Below are positions 32,047-41,492 of a DNA stretch of 64,000 nucleotides, piece after piece (positions within the stretch are counted from its first letter, which is position 1; each line of letters opens with the position of its first letter). This DNA is from Plasmodium brasilianum (taxonomy: Eukaryota > Apicomplexa > Aconoidasida > Haemosporida > Plasmodiidae), in the NCBI RefSeq assembly GCF_023973825.1, contig NC_090118.1:1223001-1287000 (forward strand). The letters run 5' to 3'. A program made the position numbers and the translations under genes. The notes under the pieces are model-generated. The model ran no database searches, was not told the DNA's origin, and saw nothing but the letters and a program-made list of their open reading frames with translations.

Positions 32047-34567
32047 TATGTGAGACATTTGTGCATGTGGCTATGCCATTACTGCCATCCCCTTCGTTAA
32101 CTAGATGATGGACATCATTAGTACTCACTTTGTTTAAACTAATTATATCGATTCCTTTGTATGTGTTATTACCATTTTTAACATCATTCGTTGCATTTGG
32201 TAATGTATTAGTAATATTAGCAAGCTTGTTCACATCATAGTGTTGACAGACTTCTCTCTCATCTTGAGAGTCATTAACATTTCTATCATAATTGTTACAT
32301 GTAGTTATAATTACATCATCTATTTTATTTTTGTCATCGTTGCTTCTATATTTCTGTATATTTCTGTTATTCGCATGGGACACACTGATTTCCTCTACCT
32401 TGTTGTTGTCTTTACGAAAGAATGGTTCCTTGGTCTCTGCATCCACGTCAACCACTTCACTAACTTCTTCCTTACCTTCTTCCTTACCTTGTTCATTTTT
32501 TATTATTATTATTTTTTTTTTTTTTTTCTTCCTTTGCAAAAGATATTTTATATCAACATGGAGGGGCAGCTTGAAGTGCATCTTATAGTTGAGCTTCTTC
32601 CTCATCATCTGCGTCGGATTTATTTTCTTTTGTGTAAAATTACCATCATCACTATGATTTTCAGTACTGTTTGTATGGCTAATATTCGGAGTGCTTTTTT
32701 TTTTTTTTTTTGCATGCATGCAGTCAGAGTAGTAATTAGATCTATTCCTATTAGAACAAGTGGTATCCTCCTCCCTTTCAAGACAGTTACACTTGTCGGT
32801 TATTACGTCATTACGCATATCAAACATTGCATTTGGATATCCTTGTTCATGTTTTTTTTCCCCTTGTGCAAGTGTCTGACCTTGTACAGAAAATTCTGTA
32901 AATTTAGAATTTTTTTTTTTATTCCTTTTCCCTGCTGGATGAATGTTTACACAGTAGGGATGAGGAGTACCTTCCTCATTTCCCTCCTTTGAATTATTAC
33001 AGTTATCATTAATACCACCATTATTACAATTATCATTACAATCATCATTATTATAGTTATTACTATCATCATTATTATAGTCATTACTATCATCATTATT
33101 ATAGTTATTACTATCATCATTATTATAGTTATTACTATCATCATTATTACAGTTATTACTATCATCATTATTACAGTTATTACTATCATCATTATTACAG
33201 TTATTACTATCATCATTATTACAGTTATTCTTTTTTTTTTTCTTCTTTTTAATAATTTCTCTTGTCAGTTCACAACTATTGAATTTATTGAAATAATTCA
33301 AATTGCATAAAATTTTACTTATTTGATTCATTTTCTTTTTATATAAAAACAATTTTGCATTATTCTCACTGAGTATGGAAGGTGCATACTTTTTTGTACA
33401 GGAAGTTTTCTTTACCTCCTCCTTTTTTGTCACGAGTAAGAATTTGTTACACTCATTTGTACTATGACCACCTCCGCTATTACTATTACCATTTCCACTA
33501 TTACTATGACCACCTCCGCTATTACTATTACCATTTCCACTATTACTATGACCACTTCCGCTATTACTATTACCATTTTTACTATTACCACTTCCGCTAT
33601 TACTATTACCATTTCTACCATCTCCCTTTCTTCCATTACTTTTGTGCATGTCGTAACATAGAGGGGTAAATTTAATTTTCTTTTTTTTCTTATCGTATAC
33701 TTTATCTATAAATTTGTTTTTTTTATAAAAATATATATTACTATCACTGATATAACCCTTTGAGTTTGACTTGAGATGTGCTATGTTGTGATAGTTGTTA
33801 CTACACAAGTAGCTGTGGTTGACTTTATCCTCATAATCTCTATGGTTGACTTCATAATGAATTTCATTTTTGTTATGAAGGAAATGCCTTATAACTTTAT
33901 CTAGCTTTTTATCAAAAGCACTACTTGCATTTTTCAATTTACATTCCCCCTCATATATATCATTATCACTGTTAACGTTACTTCTAACGTTACTGCTAAC
34001 GTTACTTCCAATATTACTGCCAATATTACAGCTAACATTACTTCCAATATTACTGCCAATATTACCGCCAATATTACTGCCAATATTACCGCCAATATTA
34101 CTGCCAATATTACCGCCAATATTACTGCCAATATTACCGCCAATATTACTGCTAACATTACTGCTAACGTTTTTGGACAGAGTGCACTTCAACAGATGCT
34201 CGTACTCATACACCGGTACATTCTTCTCCAATGTATTAAAGCATTTTAAAATATTCAATAAACGCGCTCTGTTTAGACACTCTTCCTTATCCATCATTTT
34301 TCTTCCTTTGTCGTTGTTACTGATGATCACATTACTGTTTTGTGGACGAGTGTATAATGTTTTCTTCATATCGTCCATTATAATTTTAAATTTTGTGTAA
34401 TCATACATGCATCCCAAAACTCTATTTCTTAAAAAAAGGTTGTTTCCTTCTTCAATACTCAGTGCACCTTTTCTTTGACATACGTGTTTTCTTCTTTTGA
34501 CAGAAGAGGATGTGTTATCACGTTTGTTACACTCGTGTAAATATATGTACTTGTTGCAGTCTTTCAT
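17679..34567 (-). CDS. Giant repeat-rich protein with a split nucleotidyltransferase (TUTase / non-canonical poly(A) polymerase) domain; frame broken at four poly-A tracts
   Basis: Five consecutive open frames on the minus strand (34567-32003, 32058-31705, 31781-26511, 26437-22748, 22763-17679) overlap or abut only at runs of 30, 29, 38 and 26 A that encode poly-Lys. On each side the reading is open into the run, so the simplest reading is one gene of about 5,630 codons with homopolymer length errors. The third frame after its tract reads RSKEDKKQDQLESSTIVG into MGKQC of the fourth. The catalytic part of a DNA polymerase beta-type nucleotidyltransferase lies in frame four and its PAP/25A-associated part in frame five, so these two must be joined for an enzyme. 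From memory the syntenic P. falciparum gene is called erythrocyte membrane-associated antigen. No signal peptide or membrane helix is evident. Possible 5' exons upstream are noted separately. Confidence 0.75.
19325..19550 (-). repeat. Ser/Arg/Gly coding repeat (SRSRSG)n
   Basis: Six-base steps (acttct/acttcc on the + strand) encode alternating Ser-Arg and Ser-Gly for about 70 residues. Such dipeptides resemble the RS domains of splicing factors. The block splits a folded region of the giant protein. Confidence 0.9.
20490..20715 (-). repeat. 24-bp coding repeat (SSSSHNNI / SSSNHNNI)
   Basis: Nine or so 24-bp units encode an eight-residue Ser/Asn/His repeat. Variation is a single base (gct versus gtt on the + strand), converting Ser to Asn. 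Confidence 0.9.
22748..26437 (-). CDS. Giant gene, segment 4: nucleotidyltransferase catalytic domain
   Basis: An Asn/Ser/Lys block (25978-26165) precedes the enzyme. The nucleotidyltransferase signature reads VGSTAYGVDSKTSDLDI at about residues 400-416 of this frame (genomic about 25180-25240), with GS and the first two metal-binding Asp in DLD. The third Asp is in IVCDVSVN (about 520). The central-domain helix set LENFPNLKNVMRILKYLLKV and GGLPTILWMMLAVRYC follow, as in Cid1/Trf4-type enzymes. Family knowledge: such proteins add U or A to RNA 3' ends. A loop of about 40 residues (ending SSYGTNGFEF) interrupts the palm. Some 600 residues of low complexity then separate this from the rest of the enzyme in segment 5. 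The ATG at 26437 is internal rather than a true start; the open frame continues upstream to the 38-A tract. Confidence 0.8.
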   Translation of the reverse strand: MGKQCNKLFTRNTNDSNFLWKKKCYGTNCHNSDRSDDDEVIVFSRSHNVTKECVKRITSDNIELVKGEGQNEKGENFHSEEFQYRKKMELQLNNKNKNKNSNSNSNNSNKNKNSNSNSNSNSNNNNSNKNNNNSNKNNSNSNKNNSNSNKNKRHTRSCLMKTEEALLSEDEKMESRYMNEKKRKNYVCFRKNKKNSNMEYNSLEQMNRQFSCISSSHCGNSIMHITCLPVRFPVLLATPNNGRSSSLNIYNRGRINSSTDNCNRGKCIMVNQCTSSLNRINTDRRGGNGDDVKYSNNKSEDASSNHATSNCTTSNCSSKYNYSNDAYGERNDVSTKWRGRSFPVNDYKKKKDIILLLYKTENKLIDLLKRVKPSKDIKLTKQSIFIFLSKLIKHLFKCEINICTVGSTAYGVDSKTSDLDIVIQTNMYDAKFILHNIYNYINDVKKRNGGSGTTKSDNERASSQKRKGSQSDNCTEGFVEGSSGCSSYGTNGFEFSFFNNVELQLVDSARVPILTLKKNKIVCDVSVNTNNSLKHTEFFLSILENFPNLKNVMRILKYLLKVRKLPSMKQGGLPTILWMMLAVRYCKIGNNGNGANSANNEQNNANVCNICHTDSSPNTLHELRSNHDPYFKKANEQTNSIISNNQNGNLNRTNLLLQHPKDNTLLENVNKDALSERGSSIRVIKRNDSIKGNTRLNGNAYTKGTNCLSKSCVSSSFQSNGCSVLPYTNQNFSNIHSKLPIKFLQTHHNEVITATANATTSTTTSSSTNNSNNSNNEAEPRVNNKISNNNPKDGKKRNSHITLEVPNYNLHDINYLNSNLEQNLSECINLECLIISHPNNYNGGKFTHKLINEERTNNSTCYDKLADQVVPLKDTDSVKTSEKYITLKQKGLDYYCKDKGNTHPGKCCKPHAEKECSNGNHSGGEYDGTLCVEGIGNNEDTSWDQVRSYEQAINYDELPNSFVQTHKRGKTIKRHVNANKTSTCMRSSCRSNYSEDKLIYSGMINCQKGEDCTLNQINRGNVVNNISIKSNCYHHRRCGCKRSDDINSSSTDNSSISNRTYVINQRLLEEAYRFNDNELHMCDKIKWKGKNKKDRAMLKEDKNTSYNEFFKMSYYLVNKVFSNSEYDKVSDHNISFFQNNVESDNEYLSVVGEDAHDENLSVYFSERSDCSFVEVTRTKKKKKKKKRTIIIRMIVKRMIIKRMIVKRMIIKRMIVKRMIVKRMIKCMIN
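22783..22878 (-). repeat. 15-bp coding repeat (TNDSK / TNDNK) next to poly-Lys
   Basis: Six 15-bp units encode TNDSK or TNDNK in the frame of segment 5. In the frame of segment 4 the same DNA reads as MIVKR/MIIKR. Only the hydrophilic reading resembles the rest of the protein, which shows which frame is real after the tract. Confidence 0.85.
22879..22904 (-). repeat. Poly-A (T26 on +) tract at the segment 4/5 frame break
   Basis: A run of 26 T on the + strand codes for poly-Lys. Segment 4 leaves it in the wrong frame and segment 5 leaves it in the right one; a change of one or two bases would join them. Confidence 0.9.
25978..26165 (-). repeat. Asn/Ser/Lys coding microsatellite
   Basis: Triplet and hexaplet repeats (att/act and ttt on the + strand) encode NSNSN and NKN runs between the start of segment 4 and the enzyme domain. 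Confidence 0.85.
26511..31781 (-). CDS. Giant gene, segment 3 (about 1,720 codons, Asn-rich repeats)
   Basis: After poly-Lys it begins IYSDKERLCTENSNAV. Repeat blocks, N- to C-terminal, are NHSNNN 6-mers, an Asp/Asn block, NSQ/QNSQ triplets at about 30225-30275, NCSNFE/D 6-mers and NYNYNGS 7-mers. In between lie Tyr/Asn/His-rich stretches such as FEFFNYTHYYNMQQ, and near the C-terminal side NMYYHPYAVPPAPIGIMHPYG, reminiscent of Pro/Tyr-rich RNA-binding-protein tails. Low complexity dominates and no folded domain is identified. It ends in a run of at least 15 Lys encoded by the 38-A tract, after which the frame shifts. Confidence 0.7.
26527..26564 (-). repeat. Poly-A (T38 on +) tract at the segment 3/4 frame break
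   Basis: The longest homopolymer in the gene, 38 T on the + strand. Downstream coding resumes as RSKEDKKQDQLESS in the frame of segment 4, 90 bases before that segment's first ATG. Confidence 0.9.
27695..27840 (-). repeat. 21-bp coding repeat (NYNYNGS)
   Basis: Six to seven 21-bp units encode a seven-residue Asn/Tyr/Gly/Ser repeat in segment 3, with degenerate copies at the N-terminal side (NHSATGYNYSYNGS). Confidence 0.88.
28370..28515 (-). repeat. 18-bp coding repeat (NCSNFE / NCSNFD)
   Basis: About eight 18-bp units encode a six-residue repeat containing one Cys each, an unusual Cys-bearing low-complexity block. Confidence 0.88.
31340..31612 (-). repeat. 18-bp coding repeat (NHSNNN / NLSNNN) and Asp/Asn block
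   Basis: Fourteen or more 18-bp units encode a His/Ser/Asn repeat, followed at its C-terminal side by NNNDD units. Confidence 0.9.
31705..32058 (-). CDS. Giant gene, segment 2 (about 90 codons between two poly-A tracts)
   Basis: The coding stretch NPLHKESNNEKMYESYRN to NSGRGNSKVN is flanked on both sides by poly-Lys and is open only in this frame. Both the ATG and the stop of this frame lie at or beyond the homopolymers, so it makes little sense as an independent gene. It is charged and Asn-rich with no domain. Confidence 0.65.
31718..31746 (-). repeat. Poly-A (T29 on +) tract at the segment 2/3 frame break
   Basis: A run of 29 T on the + strand between GRGNSKVN (segment 2) and IYSDKERLC (segment 3). 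Confidence 0.9.
32003..34567 (-). CDS. Giant gene, segment 1 (N-terminal, about 840 codons)
   Basis: Starts MKDCNKYIYLHECNKRDNT. It has a conserved-looking helical stretch near residues 65-125 (MKKTLYTRPQNSN, LNRARLLNILKCFNTLEKN), then three different repeat blocks: NIGSNIGG-type 8-mers, a Gly/Ser/Asn block with NSGNGNSNSGGGH units, and NDDSNNCN 8-mers. Short ordered patches occur between them (for example FLHNKNEIHYEVNHRDYEDK). Nothing indicates a catalytic function. The listed stop lies just past the poly-Lys tract at 32015-32044 and is probably an artefact of its length. Confidence 0.7.
32015..32044 (-). repeat. Poly-A (T30 on +) tract at the segment 1/2 frame break
   Basis: A run of 30 T on the + strand between CTNVSHN (segment 1) and NPLHKESNNEK (segment 2). 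Confidence 0.9.
32997..33230 (-). repeat. 24-bp coding repeat (NDDSNNCN / NDDSNNYN)
   Basis: Nine 24-bp units encode an eight-residue repeat in segment 1, with Cys in the N-terminal copies changing to Tyr in the later ones, next to a poly-Lys run. Confidence 0.88.
33468..33615 (-). repeat. Gly/Ser/Asn coding repeat (NSGNGNSNSGGGHS)
   Basis: Four copies of a Gly/Ser/Asn/His unit of about 36 to 42 bp in segment 1. Confidence 0.8.
33985..34165 (-). repeat. 24-bp coding repeat (NIGSNIGG) with NVSS variants
   Basis: About seven units of eight residues (two related four-residue halves, NIGS and NIGG) with degenerate NVSS or NVRS halves at the edges. Confidence 0.88.
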
Positions 34568-34953
34568 TATTTAAAAAAAAAAAAAAAAAGGGGAGGGGCT
34601 CTTCTGTGTTTTCTTTTACCTCTTTATTGTCGCTTTTACTGTTTGTTGTAACTTCTACTTCTACTTCTACTTCTACTTTTACTTTTTTTTTTTTTTTTTT
34701 TTTTTTTGTTTTTTTTGTAATTACAATTCGTAACTACGTAAAAATAAAAAGCTGTTAATTCTCCTAACCAATTTCATTTCATTTTGTTCTGTATTGCTTT
34801 GTTTTATAGTGTTTTACTTTGTTATACTTCGTTTTATTTCGTTTTAACGTTTTGCTATTTTTTGGTGTGAACAGTTCATACCTTTTTTTTTTTTTTTTTT
34901 TTTAAGTGAAGCATATATTTAAATCATCAAGCTTTGCACTTTTTTCCAAAAAA

Positions 34954-34992
<39 letters not shown>

Positions 34993-35927
34993 TCTACTGT
35001 TTAAGAGTGTTTCATTATTTCGACTAATACGTACGCACATATATACATATACATAAATATATAATTACGTATACATGTATATACATATATATTGACTTGT
35101 TCTTTTATTTTAGCTCCTCTTAAGGTACACTGATGGTTGGATTTTATTTTTCCCGTTCACTTGATTTATTTTATAATTGCAGTTTAGCTCTTTTTATTTT
35201 TTACCTCTTATCTGTTATCTGTTATATGCTATCTGTTATCTTTTAGCTTCAATCTTTTATTTTTTATCATTTAGTTTCTATCTTTTATCTTTTACCTTTT
35301 ATCTTTTATCTTTTATCCTTTAACTTCTATCTTCTATTTTCTATCTTTTATCTTTATCTTTATCTTCCTTTTTTTTTCTTTTTTTCTCATTCCCTTCTGA
35401 AAATTCGTTATCGTACACCTTGATATTTTTTTAATTTATGGTACTACTTTAAATCTTGGAAATAAATTTTAGCGCAAATTGGTTTCAATTAATTTAAATT
35501 TCTTTTATTCACTCGTTCATTTATTTATCCACTCATTCATTCATTTAGTTATCTATTCATCCGTTTATTTATTTTTACCATTTAAAATTATATATGTGTA
35601 TTACACATGTACATTATACTGCCCTTTACAAAAATTGGGTAAATCATATTTTATTTGTATATTTTTTAGTACATAAAAAAAAAAATAATTTAATTTTTGT
35701 ATATTTAATGGCTCAGTTATATTACTGCGTTTCAGTCTTATACCAGTGAATGTTCTTCATCTATGCACATATACGTATACATGTGTATGTATGTAGGTAC
35801 GTGCGTACGTACATATGCAGCGTATGTATATATGTACATGTAAAATGTAACAATTGTATATTAATAACAGGAAAAAAAAAATACACATATGTATACATAA
35901 ACATATACATATGTATGTTTGTATACG

Positions 35928-36140
35928 TTTATGTATGTTTGTGTGTGTTTATGCATGTTTATGCATGTTTATGCATGTTTATGTATGTTTATGTATGTTT
36001 GTGTATGTTTGTGTATGTTTGTGTATGTTTGTGTATGTTTGTGTATGTTTGTGTATGTTTGTGTATGTTTGTGTATGTTTGTGTATGTTTGTGTATGTTT
36101 GTATACGTTTGTGTACGTTTGTGTACGTTTATGTACGTTT
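35928..36140. repeat. 10-bp minisatellite (tgtgtatgtt)n
   Basis: About twenty copies of a 10-bp GT-rich unit with variants (tatgcatgtt, tgtacgtt). It is open in three + strand frames, which is the source of spurious Cys/Val/Tyr-rich ORFs. Confidence 0.9.
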
Positions 36141-36389
36141 ATGTATATAATTTATTGACTTGGGTTTGTTCAAAAAAAAAAAAAATTCATAATGCAGTTG
36201 CGCCTTTATAAATGAAAAATTTTATTTTAAGGATGTTTACTACAATATATTTGTAAATGTAAAGGAGCTAGTAAAATTAATTTATTGTTTTTAAATAAGG
36301 CATAAGTATGCATACATTTAAAATAAACGCGTGTGCGTACGTATGTATGTATGTGTATGTATATATGCATATATGTACGAATGTAGGTA

Positions 36390-36428
<39 letters not shown>

Positions 36429-37199
36429 GTAGAATATTGCAACGATTTACTTGCTCACTCAACGCTAACAGATGACACATACTTTTACTTTTGACTGATG
36501 AAGTAAAAAAATATATGTATGGCATCAGTTACTTAAGTCGACCATATACCATTCTATTTTTTTTTTTTTTTTTTCTGTAGTACAATTAAAAATATACATG
36601 TAACATACTTATATTAGCACAGCACTGATACATTAAAAAAAAAAAAAAAAATAGAAAGAAAAATAAAAATAAAAATAAAGATTGAAATTTAAATACACAA
36701 TTTTATGAATTTTTTTTAAATCGCACTATACATACAAATATTTACATATATATATGTATATACATATATATGTACATATATATATTACGCTTTGTATGTA
36801 ATAAATCTCACTAATGCAATTTTTTTTTTTTTCCTTATGTGCGTATCAATTGATGTTTAACGTTTTTTCGAATGAAAAAAAAAAAAAAAAAAAAGATATG
36901 TACGATATGAATTAGTGTTCATAATGTATTATGTGAGGTTTTTATTTTTAGATCTTTTTTTTTTTTTTAGAAGAAATTTTTTTTTTTTTTTTTTTTTTTA
37001 TGTATGCATTACGAAAAAATACTGTATTGATTCCATGACGTACTGCATAATATAAAAAAAAAAAAATAAATAAAAATAAATAAAAATAAATAAAAATAAA
37101 AAATAAGGACAGCTCCGAAAGAGGAAAAATTATAAAAAAAAAATTCTTAATATTATTTTATTTGTATATACTAAACAAATGCGAACGACGTATACGTAC

Positions 37200-37315
37200 A
37201 TTGTACATGCGTTATACACACAGACAAGCATACACATGTATATATTATATATCATATATTATATATTATATATTATTATATTATATATTTATATATTATA
37301 TATTATATATATAAT

Positions 37316-37349
<34 letters not shown>

Positions 37350-37350
37350 C
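37200..37350. repeat. AT/TATAT-rich microsatellite block
   Basis: Irregular tata/tatt repeats cover about 150 bp, nearly free of G and C. Confidence 0.7.
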
Positions 37351-38054
37351 ATATATGTGAGCGCATGTGTGCCTGTTTTCTGTAAAAGCTTGACCATTGC
37401 ATTAATCAGGTTTATAGAAAAAGGCAATCATACATTTATACGTACGTACATAAACACATACACAATGGAAGTTACATATGCGTACACATACATCACTGTA
37501 TGTGCATATTCAAGTATGCACGTCGATGGGGTTAACTACATTTTTTTCTTTTTTTTTGCGAAGGCTTGAAAAGTTTTTAAAAATGAAAAAAAAAAAGGAA
37601 ATACAGAATTATGGCAAAAATAAAAATGCACAAAAATATTGAATTAAAAAAAACAATTTGTATAAATAAAAAAAAAAAAAAAGAAAAAAAAAAAGGTTGA
37701 CGTACCAATTGTGAATAATATAAGAGCATTGTTCCGATATGAAACAAAAATGTTTTTTCTTTTTCTTGACACAAGTGAGCAACAGTAGAGCATATTAATT
37801 TAATGCAAAATGCAAAAAAAAAAAAAAATTTTTTTTTAATTTTTAAAAAATTTTTCAACTATTGCAAGTTAAAAAATTTTATGATCTGAAAAAAGACGCG
37901 CATCAAGTTTTATATATGGTGGTATGAATAAATTATTTGCAATAAATTATAGAGGTAATAAATAAAACTTAAGTCATAATACTTCAATGTACGGTTTTTA
38001 ATAATATAGGAATTCCTCGTGGAATGGAGTATATAAATATGTACACATATACGT

Positions 38055-38225
38055 ACATACATACATACATATATACATACAAACATACATACATATATAC
38101 ATACAAACATACATACATATATACATACAAACATACATACATATATACATACAAACATACATACATATATACATACAAACATACATACATATATACATAC
38201 AAACATACATACATATATACATATA
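38055..38225. repeat. 24-bp minisatellite (aaacatacatacatatatacatac)
   Basis: Six to seven copies of a 24-bp CATA-based unit, almost identical to each other. It keeps one + strand frame open into the coding-like sequence at 38300-38488. Confidence 0.9.
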
Positions 38226-38292
38226 TATACGATTATATGTATGTTAATGTACATGTATATGTATATAAAAAAGGAAAAAAAAAAAAAAAAAA

Positions 38293-38488
38293 TTCATTTA
38301 TTAAGAGTTCAGAGGAAAAGATACTAAAACGAGTTCAATTTTATGGCTTAAAAAAGGGAGATGTTTGTGAAAAAATGTTAAATAATAAAAAACTTTTTGA
38401 GAATATTTTTCATTACATATATTCCAATATTAAGGAGCTCTTTTCATATAATTTGCAAAATATGATATGCGATATTGAAATGGAATAA
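38293..38488 (+). other. Possible exon: coding-like open stretch
   Basis: About 63 codons ending in TAA read SSEEKILKRVQFYGLKKG.. to ..NLQNMICDIEME, with balanced charge and amino-acid use unlike the surrounding repeats. There is no credible start codon: the frame upstream is poly-A and a microsatellite. An acceptor-like AG sits near 38302. It could be the last exon of an unannotated gene or chance. Confidence 0.3.
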
Positions 38489-38560
38489 TAGTCTTTTTTG
38501 GGTTCGTTCAAACAGTTAAAAGAAAGGAGAAGTCACAAGCATACACTCATAGCTATGTAT

Positions 38561-38566
<6 letters not shown>

Positions 38567-38623
<57 letters not shown>
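38567..38623. repeat. AT dinucleotide microsatellite, 57 bp
   Basis: An uninterrupted run of alternating A and T, the longest pure dinucleotide run noticed in the window. Confidence 0.92.
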
Positions 38624-38626
<3 letters not shown>

Positions 38627-41321
38627 TAGGCACGTAGTTACCTGTACTTATACGCGAGCAATTGGGTGAGCACAGAAACATCATTCAGCAAAAGCGCAAG
38701 TTTGGTGTCTATTCTGTTACTACCTCATTTGACTAACCCATTTTGCAAGCCTGTATAAGACCTTAATTACTGTTCTAAAATGATGAGGGAAAAAAAAAAA
38801 AAGTAAAAATGGAAGAATAAATAAAGAAAAAATAGCTTTCCTTTTTGTTTATCAATTTTTCTATATTTATTTTTAAATGATACATTCTCAACAATCGCTG
38901 CTTTTCTCCATTTCTTAATTGCACGGTTATAATTTTTATTACAGTTTTTGGAATTTATTTCTTGCATCGTCAGGAAAAATGCTCCATGCACATATATATA
39001 TATATGTATATATATGTATATATTTTATATATATGTATATATATGTATATATTATATATATATTTTTTTTTTACTAGCCATTTTGGAACAATCTTTTTCA
39101 AGCAGTGACAATAAATTCTAGAATGTTTTTCTAAAACCTATTTTTGAAATTTTCTTTTCAACGAGAAAGATCATTTTATTATATATTTATCAGAGTTGTT
39201 GAATGTTTACATATTTTTTTGAAGTTACAGAGTAAGGTAAATTCAGAGGGTAGTTTGAACGTTCTAAAATATGCCCATACTTGTAGCTACATATATATGA
39301 ACAAATGTGTATGTGTGTGTGTGTGTAATATGACAAATAAATGAGCAACATGCACAAGTCAGGCAGAAAAAAGAACAGTTGAAAAGGCATAAACAAATGA
39401 GAATACAAACCTTTCAGTGGATCACTAAAAATTAGTACTATATTATTTACTTATTTCAATTTGTTTCTCAGTTATTTTGTTTATAGGAGCAAAAATTTGT
39501 TTAGTCATTTATATACCCTTTCTTTTTCATTTCTTTTGTATATATTTTTATTTTTATATATTTTTTTTTTGTTTCCATACAAACAGATAAACAAGTAAAA
39601 AATTAGTAGAAATATTCTAGGATATTTGTTAAAAAAGTTACATGATATATTTTTACTTTTATAGTATACATAAATATTGTAATATGGAATAAAAGACCGA
39701 ATAGTTTATATATGCTTATGTATAAACCTGGGTGTTTGTATTTAATAAAATGGCTAAAAATGGAAGAAAAAAATAAAACAAAAAAAGGGAAATAAAATAG
39801 ATAAAGGAAAAAATATTAAGGAAAAAATATAAAATAAAAATAATGAAATAAAAAGAAAAAAAAAAATTCCTTTTTATGTCTTTTCCCATTAGCAGAGCAA
39901 TTTATCTTATGAGTTTTCTGATTGTACGTGTTGTTTAAGCAGCATCTTTAGGTGGAAAACAGTACTAACTTTTACATTGTATTCTATTATGTGCACATAT
40001 TTTATTAATACTATGCATTCGTATATTAATTGATGATGATTTTTAAAATACGGGGGTGTAATGGAAAAAAAAAAAAAAAAAAATAAAATGATATATTTCT
40101 TATTGTTATAACACTGAAAATGTATTCTCTACATTTATTTTTGAAGCATTATTATGGCTTTTGAGATTTTGGATAGTCTAATTGTAATTGAAGTTTTCAT
40201 ATTATTTTGTGGATCTGCTTGCCTATAGTTGTTTTACATACTACTAAAGAGCATCCATTTTATTACTCTAAATATGTATTCTTTTCTTTTCTTTTCTTTT
40301 CGTTTTCAGCTTTACAAATATGGTACACTTTTGTGTTATGCAAAAGGTGTGAAGGAGCATGTTCCGTTAATAAAAAAAAAAAAAAAAAAATCTTTTTCTA
40401 ATATCGATATACTAGTAATTTCTTTTTAAATAGAAGCAGTATTTTATTTGTATTTTGCCATTTTAGGTAACAATTTGATAGAATTTTAGAAAAAGCCAGT
40501 GTTCCTTTGCTTATAACATTTACACAGAGCGCGCATCTAATAGATAATATTACAGACGTGAAAGAAAAAAAGGCAGTTGGAACATTCGTTTACCTGTGCC
40601 TATATATAAAAAGACGCATATGAAAACACATACATATATATATATATGTAGACATACACGTATGCACTTGTATATGTACATATATATGTAAACAAAATAT
40701 GCACACACATGTGTGCGCCATGTAAAAGGCGTAGCTTCATCTACGGTATAGTAAACATTTCCCTGTTTGTTTTTTAAAAAATGGCATTAGGGGGTTCATG
40801 GAATTACACAAAAATGAAATTCGGCAATTAAAAGGTTTTGCTCATATATATATATATGTGTGTGATGAAGCGTATGATGTAGTAAGTCCTTAATTGTATA
40901 TTGTGCAATCAAGTTTACACTTTTTTAAAAGGAATAAAAAAACATTTTGCAAAAACGAGCTGAAAAAAAAAAAAAAAAAAAAAAAAAGTACTAGTGCTAT
41001 GTGTACATATATTTTATGCATTTTATAAAGATATACAAATAAATGTAAAAAAAAAAAAAAAAAAAAAAATTAAAAATTACACAAAATAATTTGCTCATTT
41101 ATAAATACAGAAGAATTAGTTTTCTGAGCAATGTTTAACTTTTTTGCTGCATCTTCCTTAATATCGTAGCTTTTTTTATTGTAGTTTTATTTTCTTTTCC
41201 GTTCTCTTTCTTGCTCTCTAGCTCTCTTTATTGCTCTCTGTATTGCTATCTTTATTACTCTCTTTGCTGCTCTTTCCAGTTCTCTATCCCATTCCTTTTC
41301 CCACTCTTTTTCCCATTCCTT

Positions 41322-41492
41322 TTCCTACTTCTATTCCCACTTCTATTCGTACTTCTATTCCCACTTCTATTCCTACTTCTATTCCCACTTCTATTCCCAC
41401 TCCTATTCCCACTTCTATTCCCACTCCTATTCCCACTCCTATTCCCACTCCTATTCCCACTCCTATTCCCACTTCTATTCCCAATCTCTTTC
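41322..41492. repeat. 12-bp minisatellite (attcccacttct / attcccactcct)
   Basis: About fourteen copies of a 12-bp unit. As 12 is a multiple of three it is open in several frames on both strands (IPTPIPTS on +, NRSGNRSG on -). I see no gene structure around it on either strand, so I treat it as non-coding. Confidence 0.85.

Noticed and set aside
35750..36211. Cys/Val/Tyr-rich ORFs
   Set aside because: Produced by a 10-bp minisatellite open in three frames; no start context or flanking coding sequence.
40207..40429. Two-exon reading with an intron at 40278-40311
   Set aside because: The implied intron is only about 34 bases, too short for a normal spliceosomal intron.
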